This document shows, one piece after another, positions 25,454-32,980 of a stretch of DNA of 37,807 bases. This stretch comes from AR5 sp041497115. Lineage in GTDB: Bacteria; Methylomirabilota; Methylomirabilia; Rokubacteriales; CSP1-6. Location: NCBI GenBank assembly GCA_041497115.1, contig JBGQFW010000032.1, forward strand, positions 1 through 37,807, given 5' to 3'. Each line of letters starts with the position of its first letter. Position 1 is the stretch's first letter. The translations under genes were made by a program, and so were the position numbers. Below the pieces are notes generated by a model, which made no database searches, was not told the DNA's origin, and saw only the letters and a list, made by a program, of their open reading frames with translations.

Positions 25454-25801
25454 GCTCCGCCTCCTGAAATGGAAAAGGCGCCGGGGCCGGTCGGGCCTCA
25501 GCGCCCTTGCGTTTTCGTGGTCGTCGTCGACCGCGGGGAATGGAGTTGCACCGCGCGTGCCAGCGGCGGCGCGCGGCCGAAACGTCCGCCGCGGCGGTCG
25601 GTTCGTCGAACGAGGGCGGGCGGGCGGCGGCGGCGATTGCCGCCTTCGTCATCAGCCCGGGGCCGCCCTGCTCGTTTCGTGGGCGGCGCGTTACGCGGAG
25701 GACGTCATGTTGACGAGCGCGGCCGGGGCGCCCGGCCGTGGCATGGCGGGAGGATGGCACCTCTGCTAACATGCCTGATCCGCGAGGGAAAGGTGGGGCC
25801 C
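25454..25801. other. divergent intergenic region with leader and dyads
   Basis: This 348-base gap separates the nrtA-like gene from zwf. No convincing gene is seen. Toward nrtA it holds a terminator (25473-25505) and a 5-bp hairpin with loop ACGA (25519-25532). Further along are dyads GGCGGC-GATT-GCCGCC (25629-25644) and a perfect 8-bp stem CGGCCGGG/CCCGGCCG with a 3-base loop (25720-25738), the latter 63 bases before zwf and a possible operator for either promoter. No clear sigma70 or sigma54 promoter could be chosen. Confidence 0.6.
25473..25505 (-). terminator. intrinsic terminator/attenuator upstream of nrtA
   Basis: A 12-bp stem (25494-25505 with 25477-25488; one G-U pair and one A-C mismatch), loop of 5, is followed on the minus strand by TTTTCCATTT. 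It lies 19 bases upstream of the nrtA ATG with no gene in front of it, because zwf is divergent. It can therefore only act on the nrtA leader itself, which makes regulated attenuation the natural reading. Its 5' arm region contains CAAGGGCGC, nearly the same as in the other leader. Confidence 0.75.
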
Positions 25802-27772
25802 ATGAGCGAGCATGCGCAGGTGGTGGGAAGCCGCGGCCAGGTCTCGGACGAGGCCGCCAACCCGACGAGCCAGCCGTGCGTGATGCTGATCTTCGGGGCG
25901 TCGGGCGACCTGACCAAGCGGTTGCTGGTGCCGGCGATCTACAACCTGGCCTGCGACGGCCTGCTCTCCGACAAGTTCGCGGTCCTCGGCTCCGCGATGG
26001 ACCCGCTCGACACCGAGACGTTCCAGGCGCGGATGAACGAGGACATCAAGAAGTTCCACACGCGCAACGCCTTCGACCAGAAGACGTGGGACGGGCTGGT
26101 CAGCCGCTTCAACTACATGCCCGCCGGCTTCGACGACCTCAAGGCGTTCGAGAAGCTCAAGGTCGAGGTCGCCCGGCTGGACGCGCAGTACAAGATCGGC
26201 GGCAACGTCCTCTTCTACTTCGCCACCGCCCCCCGCTTCTTCGGCCTCATCTGCGAGCAGCTGCACAAGGTCGGCTTCAAGGACGGGCCCGGATGGAAGC
26301 GCATCATCGTGGAAAAGCCGTTCGGGACCGACCTGGCCTCCGCGCTGAAGCTCAACGAGGACGTCCTCGCCCACTGGCACGAGGACCAGATCTACCGGGT
26401 CGATCACTACCTCGGCAAGGAGACGGTGCAGAACCTCCTGGCGTTCCGCTTCAGCAACGGCATCTTCGAGCCCCTCTGGAACAAGCACTTCATCGACAAC
26501 ATCCAGTTCAACGTCGCCGAGGCGGTGGACGTGGAGGGGCGCGGCGGCTACTACGACAGCTCGGGCGTGCTGCGCGACATGATGCAGAACCACATGTTCC
26601 AGATGCTCGCCTACCTCTGCATGGAGGTGCCGGGCTCGTTCGAGTCCAACGCCATCCGCAACGAGAAGGCCAAGCTGCTGCAGGCCGTCCGCGTGTATAC
26701 GCAGGACGAGGTCATCAAGTACGTGGTCCGCGGCCAGTACGGCCCCCAGCTCGACGACCAGGGCAAGGTCATCAAGCCGGGCTACCGCCAGGAGAAGGAC
26801 GTCGATCCCCAGTCCAAGACCGAGACGTTCGCGGCGGCGCGCCTGCACATCGACAACTGGCGGTGGGAGGGCGTGCCGATCTACCTGCGCTCCGGCAAGG
26901 CGCTCTGGAAGCGCGGCACCGAGATCATCGTGGAGTTCAAGAAGGCGCCCCAGGTGCTCTTCCGCAACACCACCGTGCGCGAGATCAGCCCCAACCGGCT
27001 GATCTTCCACATCCAGCCCTACCAGGGCATCGAGGTGCAGTTCCAGGCGAAGATCCCCGGCCCGGTGCTGCGGCTGCAGCCGGTCAACATGCGCTTCGGC
27101 TACGGCGAGGCGTTCACGGCGTCGCGTTACACCGGCTACGAGGTGATGATCTACTCGTGTTCGCACGGCGACGCCACGCTGTTCTCGCGCGGCGACCTCG
27201 TCGAGGCGGCGTGGCGCGTGGCCCAGCCGCTCATGGACTACTGGAAGGTCAAGGTCCCCGACTTCCCGAACTACGCGCGGGGCAGCTGGGGGCCGGCGGG
27301 CGCCAACGACCTCATCGAGCGCGACGGCCGCCACTGGTTCGAGCTGCTGACCGAGGACGTGCTGCACAAGGTCGCCATCTTCAAGGACGGCGACCCGCTC
27401 TTCCTCTCGCAGGTCATCCTCGCGCTCCGCCCCGTGGTGTACCGCAAGGGCGAGATGATCATGACCAAGGGCGAGATGGGCCGGGAGATGTTCGTCATCG
27501 TCCGCGGCGAGGTGGAGGTCATCAGCGACGACGGCAAGGTCCTCAAGACGCTCAAGGACGGCGACGTGGTCGGCGAGATCGCGCTGCTCATGCACGGCCC
27601 GCGCACGGCGAGCGTGCGGGCCAAGACCGGCTGCAACCTGGTCGCGCTGGACAAGACGAGCTTCGCGCGCATCCTCATCGACCACCCGCAGTTCGCCGAG
27701 ACCGTGCGGAAGGTCGCCAAGGAGCGCTACGACGTCGAGATGGCGGCCGATGCACTGACGAGGAGATCATGA
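25802..27772 (+). CDS. zwf: Glucose-6-phosphate dehydrogenase fused to cyclic-nucleotide-binding domain
   Basis: A 656-residue two-domain protein. Residues about 25-510 are glucose-6-phosphate dehydrogenase: GASGDLTK (32-39) binds NADP, EKPFGTD (171-177) and RVDHYLGKE (199-207; D201, K206) are active-site motifs, and MMQNHMFQ holds the catalytic His region. Residues about 513-645 are an added CNB domain: RPVVYRKGEMIMTKGEMGREMFVIVRGEV is its strand pattern, and GEIALLMHGPRTASV is the phosphate-binding cassette with E592 (ribose) and R601 (phosphate). Ordinary Zwf ends near 490-515. The fusion is in one uninterrupted frame. AAGGTG precedes the ATG. Its end overlaps the next gene as ATGA. Confidence 0.95.
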   Translation: MSEHAQVVGSRGQVSDEAANPTSQPCVMLIFGASGDLTKRLLVPAIYNLACDGLLSDKFAVLGSAMDPLDTETFQARMNEDIKKFHTRNAFDQKTWDGLVSRFNYMPAGFDDLKAFEKLKVEVARLDAQYKIGGNVLFYFATAPRFFGLICEQLHKVGFKDGPGWKRIIVEKPFGTDLASALKLNEDVLAHWHEDQIYRVDHYLGKETVQNLLAFRFSNGIFEPLWNKHFIDNIQFNVAEAVDVEGRGGYYDSSGVLRDMMQNHMFQMLAYLCMEVPGSFESNAIRNEKAKLLQAVRVYTQDEVIKYVVRGQYGPQLDDQGKVIKPGYRQEKDVDPQSKTETFAAARLHIDNWRWEGVPIYLRSGKALWKRGTEIIVEFKKAPQVLFRNTTVREISPNRLIFHIQPYQGIEVQFQAKIPGPVLRLQPVNMRFGYGEAFTASRYTGYEVMIYSCSHGDATLFSRGDLVEAAWRVAQPLMDYWKVKVPDFPNYARGSWGPAGANDLIERDGRHWFELLTEDVLHKVAIFKDGDPLFLSQVILALRPVVYRKGEMIMTKGEMGREMFVIVRGEVEVISDDGKVLKTLKDGDVVGEIALLMHGPRTASVRAKTGCNLVALDKTSFARILIDHPQFAETVRKVAKERYDVEMAADALTRRS

Positions 27773-29307
27773 GCCGGCGCGCGGCCCGCGCCCTCCTCCT
27801 CTCCGTCCTGCTCCTCGTGGCCGGCGCCCTGGCGCCGACCCCGGCCGCCGCGGCCGACGGCCAGCTCACGTGGGCCGTGCACATCTCACTGGCGCCGACG
27901 TGGTTCGACCCGGCGGAGACGCCCGGCCTCATCACGCCCTACATGCTGATGTACGCGCTGCACGACGCGCTGCTCAAGCCCATGCCCGGGCAGGCCGCCG
28001 CCCCGAGCCTGGCCGAGTCGTGGAGCGTGTCGCCCGACGGGCTCGTCTACGAGTTCGTCCTGCGCAAGGGCCCCCGCTTCCACAACGGCGAGCCGGTCAC
28101 CGCCGAGGACGTGAAATTCTCGCTCGAGCGCTATCGCGGCGCCGCCGTCAAGACGCTCAAGGCCAACGTGGCCGGTGTCGACACGCCCGACGCCCGCCAC
28201 GTGCGCATCCGCCTCAGGCGGCCGTGGCCCGACTTCATGACGTTCTACACGAGCGCCACCGGCGCCGGCTGGATCGTGCCCAAGAAGTACGTCGAGCAGG
28301 TCGGCGACGAGGGGTTCAAGAAGGCGCCGATCGGCGCCGGCCCGTACCGGTTCGTGTCGTTCACGCCGGGCGTCGAGCTGGTGATGGAGGCGTTCGATCA
28401 GTACTGGCGCAAGGCGCCGGCGGTGAAGCGCCTCGTCTTCCGCGTCATCCCCGACGAGGCGACGCGGCTGGCCGCCCTCAAGCGCGGCGAGGTGGACATC
28501 GCGTACTCGATCCGCGGCGAGCTGGCCGAGGAGCTGCAGCGCACCCCCGGCCTGGTCCTGAAGCCGACCGTCATCCAGTCGCCCTTCTGGCTCTACTTCG
28601 CGGACCAGTGGGATCCGAAGTCGCCGTGGCACGACCGCCGCGTGCGGCTGGCCGCTTCGCTCGCGATCGACCGCCAGGGGGTCAACCAGGCGCTCACGCT
28701 CGGCCACTCGCACGTGACGTGGAGCATCATCCCCGAGACGTTCGACTTCTTCTGGCAGCCGCCCGCCCAGCCGCGCGACGCGGCCCGTGCCCGGCAGCTG
28801 CTGGCCGAGGCCGGCTATCCGAACGGCTTCGACGCCGGCGAGTACTTCTGCGACACGTCGTACGCCAACCTCGGCGAGGCCGTCGTCAACAACTTCCGCC
28901 AGGTCGGCATCCGCACGCAGCTGCGCCCGCTGGAGCGGGCGGCGTTCTGGCGCGGCTACGCCGACAAGAAGTACAAGAACGTCATCCAGACGGCCAGCGG
29001 GGCCTTCGGCAACGCCGCCACGCGCCTGGAGAACTTCGCCGTCACCGGCGGCACGTACGTGTACGGCTCGTACCCGGACATCGACGGCCTCTTCCAGGAG
29101 CAGGCGGCCGAGCACGACCGCAAGCGGCGCGAGGTAGAGCTGCAGAAGATCCAGCAGCTCATCACCGACAAGGTGATGTTCGCGCCGATCTGGCAGCTCG
29201 CCTTCCTCAACGGCGTCGGCCCGCGCGTGGAGGAGTCCGGCCTGGGCCTCATCCCCGGCCACGCCTATTCCGCGCCCTACGAGGATCTGAAGCTCAAGGG
29301 GAAGTGA
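27769..29307 (+). CDS. Extracellular solute-binding protein, family 5
   Basis: A 512-residue secreted binding protein with a Sec signal (MSRRAARALLLSVLLLVAGALAPTPAAAA) and family-5 blocks: LAPTWFDPAETPGLITPYMLMYALHDALLKPMPG, VLRKGPRFHNGEPVTAEDVKFSLERY, and GAGPYRFVSFTPGVELVMEAF. The ATG overlaps the zwf TGA (ATGA) with AGGAG upstream, and its own TGA overlaps the GTG of the next gene. No permease or ATPase accompanies it. The ligand is unknown; a role as a sensor or a partner of a distant transporter is possible. Confidence 0.92.
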   Translation: MSRRAARALLLSVLLLVAGALAPTPAAAADGQLTWAVHISLAPTWFDPAETPGLITPYMLMYALHDALLKPMPGQAAAPSLAESWSVSPDGLVYEFVLRKGPRFHNGEPVTAEDVKFSLERYRGAAVKTLKANVAGVDTPDARHVRIRLRRPWPDFMTFYTSATGAGWIVPKKYVEQVGDEGFKKAPIGAGPYRFVSFTPGVELVMEAFDQYWRKAPAVKRLVFRVIPDEATRLAALKRGEVDIAYSIRGELAEELQRTPGLVLKPTVIQSPFWLYFADQWDPKSPWHDRRVRLAASLAIDRQGVNQALTLGHSHVTWSIIPETFDFFWQPPAQPRDAARARQLLAEAGYPNGFDAGEYFCDTSYANLGEAVVNNFRQVGIRTQLRPLERAAFWRGYADKKYKNVIQTASGAFGNAATRLENFAVTGGTYVYGSYPDIDGLFQEQAAEHDRKRREVELQKIQQLITDKVMFAPIWQLAFLNGVGPRVEESGLGLIPGHAYSAPYEDLKLKGK

Positions 29308-30227
29308 TCACCCGCCGTGCGGTCCTCCGCCTGATGACGGCAGCGGCGGCCACGCCTCCCGGCCGCGCCGGAGCGACGGCCCCGCTCCTGGCGCGACCGA
29401 TCCCGGCCAGCGGCGAGACGATCCCGGTCATCGGGCTCGGCACCTGGCGGACCTTCGATGTCGGCAACGCCGGCGACGTCGGCAACGCCGCCGCCGACCG
29501 CGCGCCGCTCGCGGACGTGCTCAAGAGCTTCGTCGCCCTCGGCGGCCGCGTCGTGGACTCCTCGCCGATGTACGGCGCCGCCGAGTCCGTGGTGGGCGAC
29601 CTCGCCGCCTCGCTCGGGATCGCCGGCACGCTCTTTCTCGCCACCAAGGTGTGGACGAGCGGCCGCGACGCGGGCGTGAAGCAGATGGAGCAGTCGCTGC
29701 GCCGGCTGCGCACCAAGCGGCTGGACCTCATGCAGATCCACAACCTGCTCGACTGGCGGATCCACTTGGCCACGCTGCGTGAGTGGAAGCAGGCCGGCCG
29801 CGTGCGCTACATCGGCGTGACCCACTACACCGCGAGCGCCTACGACGAGCTCGAGCGCGTGCTGCGGGCCGAGCCGCTCGACTTCGTGCAGGTGAACTAC
29901 TCGCTGGGCGAGCGCGACGCCGAGCGGCGCATCCTGCCGCTGGCCAGCGACCGCGGCGTCGCCGTGCTCGTCAACCGCCCGTTCGCCGAAGGCGGGATGT
30001 TCCAGCGCATCCGCGGCCGCGCGCTGCCCCCGTGGGCCGCCGAGCTCGGCTGCGAGAGCTGGGCCCAGCTCTTCCTCAAGTGGATCCTCGCCCACCCCGC
30101 CGTCACCTGCGTCATCCCGGCCACCAGCCGGTCCGAGCACCTCGCCGACAACATGAGGGCGGGCGCCGGCCCGCTGCCGGACGCCGCGGCGCGCGAGCGG
30201 ATGGGCGCGCTCGCGCTCGGGGGCTGA
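29304..30227 (+). CDS. Aldo/keto reductase with Tat-like signal
   Basis: A 307-residue protein. The N-terminus MITRRAVLRLMTAAAA has a twin-arginine motif followed by a weakly hydrophobic stretch, so export in folded, cofactor-loaded form is likely. The aldo/keto reductase barrel follows, with the catalytic tetrad visible: D and Y in VVDSSPMYGAAE, K in FLATKVW and H in MQIHNLL. Family members reduce carbonyls with NADPH. Start is GTG at 29304 overlapping the preceding TGA as GTGA; a CTG-free, SD-close AAGGGGA lies just upstream. Third gene of the zwf operon. Confidence 0.88.
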   Translation: MITRRAVLRLMTAAAATPPGRAGATAPLLARPIPASGETIPVIGLGTWRTFDVGNAGDVGNAAADRAPLADVLKSFVALGGRVVDSSPMYGAAESVVGDLAASLGIAGTLFLATKVWTSGRDAGVKQMEQSLRRLRTKRLDLMQIHNLLDWRIHLATLREWKQAGRVRYIGVTHYTASAYDELERVLRAEPLDFVQVNYSLGERDAERRILPLASDRGVAVLVNRPFAEGGMFQRIRGRALPPWAAELGCESWAQLFLKWILAHPAVTCVIPATSRSEHLADNMRAGAGPLPDAAARERMGALALGG

Positions 30228-30240
30228 GCGTCGCGCGACC

Positions 30241-31365
30241 CTACCGAAACCGGGGGATCACCTTCTCGGCGAAGAGCTCGAGGGTCTTCAGGCAGCGGTC
30301 GCGGGCGAGGATGCCCTGGCCGAAGAGCAGGAACATCTCGTTGAACGGCACGTGGCGGGCGGCGCTCTCGATCATGCGCGTGACCGTGTCGGCGTCGCCG
30401 ACGAGCAGCGGCGGGCGGTCCTGGCCGAACGGCGTGGACCAGGTATCCCACATCCAGAGGCAGTCCTCGGCCCACATTTCCGCCTCGGCCTTGGTGTCGG
30501 CAAGCACGAGGTAGCCGCCCCAGGCGGCCTCCTCGCCGCGCGGTACGTCACGGCCGTGAGCCTCGGCCTCCTCGCGATAGCGGCGCCAGAGCATCTCGCA
30601 GAAGTCCATCTCGCCGGCCATCACGATGGGCTTGCCGCCCTCGCGCGCCCAGTAGAGCGAGGTCTGTAAACTATGCGTGAAGCCGGAGTAGACGGGGATC
30701 GGGTTCTGCAGCGGGCGCGGGGCGATGCCGACCTCGCGGATCGTGCCGTCGGGGTCCACGCCGCGGCCGTACTTGAGGTAGACGGGATGCGCGTGGGGCT
30801 GGCGCTGGCCCTCGGCCGGGAACGACCAGTACTTGCCCTTGAACGAGAACGTGTCGCGCGCCCATGCGGTCTTGATGATCGTCACGCACTCCTCGAACAG
30901 CTCGCGGTTGGCGGCGTCCTCCTCCGTCTTGCGGTTCCACGGGCCCGTCGCCTTGGTACCGCGGACGGCCGCGTAGTTCTCGAACCAGCGCGCCTGGTAG
31001 CCGCGCACGAACGCGACGTTGAGGCGGCCGCCGAGCAGGTGATCGAGCGTGGCGGCATGCTCGGCCACGCGCAGCGGGTTGTGGGTGGGCAGCACGTAGC
31101 CGAACTGGTTGATGCGCAGCCGCGGGCCGTGCTGGCCAAGGAACATCGCCATGAGGCCGGGGTCTTGACCCAGCTCGAACCCCTCCACCTGCAGGTGGTG
31201 CTCGGGGATGCCGATGCCCGACCACCCCGAGGCGTCGCATGCGCGCGCGTACTCGGCGATCTCCTCCAGCATGCGCTGGTAGAGGACGGGATCCTTGCCG
31301 GCCATGCCGCGCTCGAGCTCGTGGCGGCGGCCGATCGTCACGTACATGAAGGCGTGGAAATCCAT
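30241..31365 (-). CDS. Luciferase-like (LLM class) flavin-dependent monooxygenase
   Basis: A 374-residue LLM-class enzyme. Family features are GIGIPEHHLQVEG near residue 55, LRINQFGYVLPTHNPLRVAEHAATLDHLLGGRLNVAFVRGYQ, and the FMN-site region PIPVYSGFTHSLQTSLYWA. These enzymes use reduced flavin and oxygen on diverse organic compounds. The ATG at 31365 starts the typical MDFHAFMYVTIG; the ribosome site is weak (GGACAGGG). It diverges from an acyl-CoA ligase gene, hinting at a shared catabolic pathway. The C-terminus meets the aldo/keto reductase gene with a 13-base gap. Confidence 0.9.
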   Translation of the reverse strand: MDFHAFMYVTIGRRHELERGMAGKDPVLYQRMLEEIAEYARACDASGWSGIGIPEHHLQVEGFELGQDPGLMAMFLGQHGPRLRINQFGYVLPTHNPLRVAEHAATLDHLLGGRLNVAFVRGYQARWFENYAAVRGTKATGPWNRKTEEDAANRELFEECVTIIKTAWARDTFSFKGKYWSFPAEGQRQPHAHPVYLKYGRGVDPDGTIREVGIAPRPLQNPIPVYSGFTHSLQTSLYWAREGGKPIVMAGEMDFCEMLWRRYREEAEAHGRDVPRGEEAAWGGYLVLADTKAEAEMWAEDCLWMWDTWSTPFGQDRPPLLVGDADTVTRMIESAARHVPFNEMFLLFGQGILARDRCLKTLELFAEKVIPRFR

Positions 31366-31377
31366 CGGCCCTGTCCA

Positions 31378-31404
31378 TATACAATGGCGGCGCCGGGTTG
31401 ACAA
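31378..31404 (-). promoter_or_regulatory. possible promoter for the luciferase-like gene
   Basis: On the minus strand TTGTCA (31399-31404) and TGTATA (31378-31383) are separated by 15 bases. The AT-rich boxes stand out in this GC-rich DNA, but the spacer is short and the start point would lie only a few bases before the ATG at 31365. The same stretch reads TTGACA (31398-31403) on the plus strand, without a matching -10. Confidence 0.35.
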
Positions 31405-31420
31405 CCGCGCGCCCACGACC

Positions 31421-32980
31421 ATGGCCAGGCTGACGGACTACACGAGCTACGCGGACGCCCAGCGCCACTTCTCGCCGGCGGCGCTCTGGGAGCTGTTCGA
31501 CGGCGACCGCGCGCGGATGAACCTCGCCCACGAGTGTGTGGACCGCCACGCCGCGACCGGGCGCGTGGCCGTCCGCGTGGCCCACGCCGACGGGCGCGAC
31601 GAGGCGATCGGCTTCGGCGAGCTGGCCGAGTGGTCGTCGCGCTTCGCCCACTGGCTGGCCGCCCGCGGCGTCGCCCCCGGCGATCGCGTGGCGATCATGC
31701 TCGACCCCTCGCTGGCCTTCTACGCCGCGCTCTTCGGCGCCATCAAGCGCGGCGCCGTCGCGGTGCCGCTGTTCACGGCCTTCGGCCCCGAGGGCGTGCG
31801 GCTGCGCGTGCAGGACTGCGCGCCGAAGCTGCTGATCACCAACGCCGAGAAGGTGGAGACCGCGCGGGCCCTCGCCGACCTCGACGTGGTGGTGGCCGAT
31901 GACGCGCTGCTGGCCTCGGTCGCCGCCCACCCCGCGCGCTACGAGGTCCGCACCGCGACGGACGACCTCGCCGTGTTCCAGTACACCTCGGGCACCACGC
32001 GCGAGCTGCCGGCGGCCGTGCGCCACACCCAGCGGGCGATCGTCGTCCTCATGGTCGCCGCGCTCTACGGCACCGGCATCCGGCCGGGCGACCGCTTCTT
32101 CTGCCCGTCCTCGGCGGCGTGGGGCCACGGCCTCTGGCACGGCACCTTCGCCCCGCTGGCGCTGGGCGTGACGACGGGCACGATGGCCGGCAAGTTCGAC
32201 CCGGTGCGGCTGCTGCGCGCGCTGCAGGACTACGAGATCACCAACCTCTCGGCCGCGCCCACGCACTTTCGGATGCTCAAGGCTTCCGGCGAGGCGGCGC
32301 GCTACCGCTACACGCTCGCGAAGCTCTCGTTCACCGGCGAGCCGATGGACAGCGCCACCCGAGGCTGGGTTGAGGCGACGTTCGGCGTGGCCCCGTGCAG
32401 CATGTACGGCACGACGGAGGTCGGGGTGATCCTCGCCGATTATCCAGGCGCCGCCGACTACGTCGTTCGTCCCGGCGCGCTCGGCAAGCCGGTGCCGGGC
32501 GTGCGCGTCGAGGTGCAGGCCTCCGACGGCCGCCCCTGCCCGCCCGGCGAGATCGGCGAGATCAAGGTCTGGCGGCGCGATGCGTGGTTCTCCACCAAGG
32601 ACCGCGGCCACCTGGACAGGGACGGCTACTTCCACCACGAGGGGCGCGCCGACGACGTCATCATCTCCGCCGGCTGGACGATGAGCGCGGTGGAGATCGA
32701 GGACGTGCTGCTCGAGCACCCCGACGTGCGCGACGCGGCGGTCATCGGCGTGCCCGACGTGCTGCGCGGCCAGGTCGTCAAGGCGTTCGTCGTCAGCGCG
32801 CGCCCGGGCGACGAGGCGTTCGCCCGCGAGCTGCAGGATTTCCTGCGCACGCGCCTGAGCCGCCACGAGTACCCGCGCCACGTCGCCTTCGTGGCGGCGC
32901 TGCCCAAGACACCGGCGGGCAAGGTCAACCGCAAGGCGCTGCGCGAGGCCGAGCAGGCGGAGACCCGGCGTGGCGCGTGA
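31421..32980 (+). CDS. Acyl/aryl-CoA ligase, AMP-binding family
   Basis: A 519-residue adenylate-forming ligase resembling benzoate/acetate-CoA ligases. The nucleotide loop is YTSGTTRELPAAVRH (188-202), where the family norm is TSGTTGxPKG; the Gly and Lys of that loop are replaced. Other motifs are intact: MYGTTE, STKDRGHLDRDGYFHHEGRADDVI, and the C-terminal PKTPAGKVNR with the catalytic K501. It activates a carboxylic acid with ATP and CoA; the substrate is unknown. Its 3' end overlaps the MaoC-type gene by 11 bases, so the two work in sequence. Confidence 0.9.
   Translation: MARLTDYTSYADAQRHFSPAALWELFDGDRARMNLAHECVDRHAATGRVAVRVAHADGRDEAIGFGELAEWSSRFAHWLAARGVAPGDRVAIMLDPSLAFYAALFGAIKRGAVAVPLFTAFGPEGVRLRVQDCAPKLLITNAEKVETARALADLDVVVADDALLASVAAHPARYEVRTATDDLAVFQYTSGTTRELPAAVRHTQRAIVVLMVAALYGTGIRPGDRFFCPSSAAWGHGLWHGTFAPLALGVTTGTMAGKFDPVRLLRALQDYEITNLSAAPTHFRMLKASGEAARYRYTLAKLSFTGEPMDSATRGWVEATFGVAPCSMYGTTEVGVILADYPGAADYVVRPGALGKPVPGVRVEVQASDGRPCPPGEIGEIKVWRRDAWFSTKDRGHLDRDGYFHHEGRADDVIISAGWTMSAVEIEDVLLEHPDVRDAAVIGVPDVLRGQVVKAFVVSARPGDEAFARELQDFLRTRLSRHEYPRHVAFVAALPKTPAGKVNRKALREAEQAETRRGA

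Noticed and set aside
25519..25532. Guanidine-II (mini-ykkC) riboswitch hairpin: 5-bp stem with ACGA loop
   Set aside because: The class needs two such hairpins in tandem; no second G-ACGR-C hairpin was found nearby.
25755..25770. Sigma54-like promoter (TGGCAC ... GC) upstream of zwf
   Set aside because: The GG and GC elements are 7 bases apart instead of 10.
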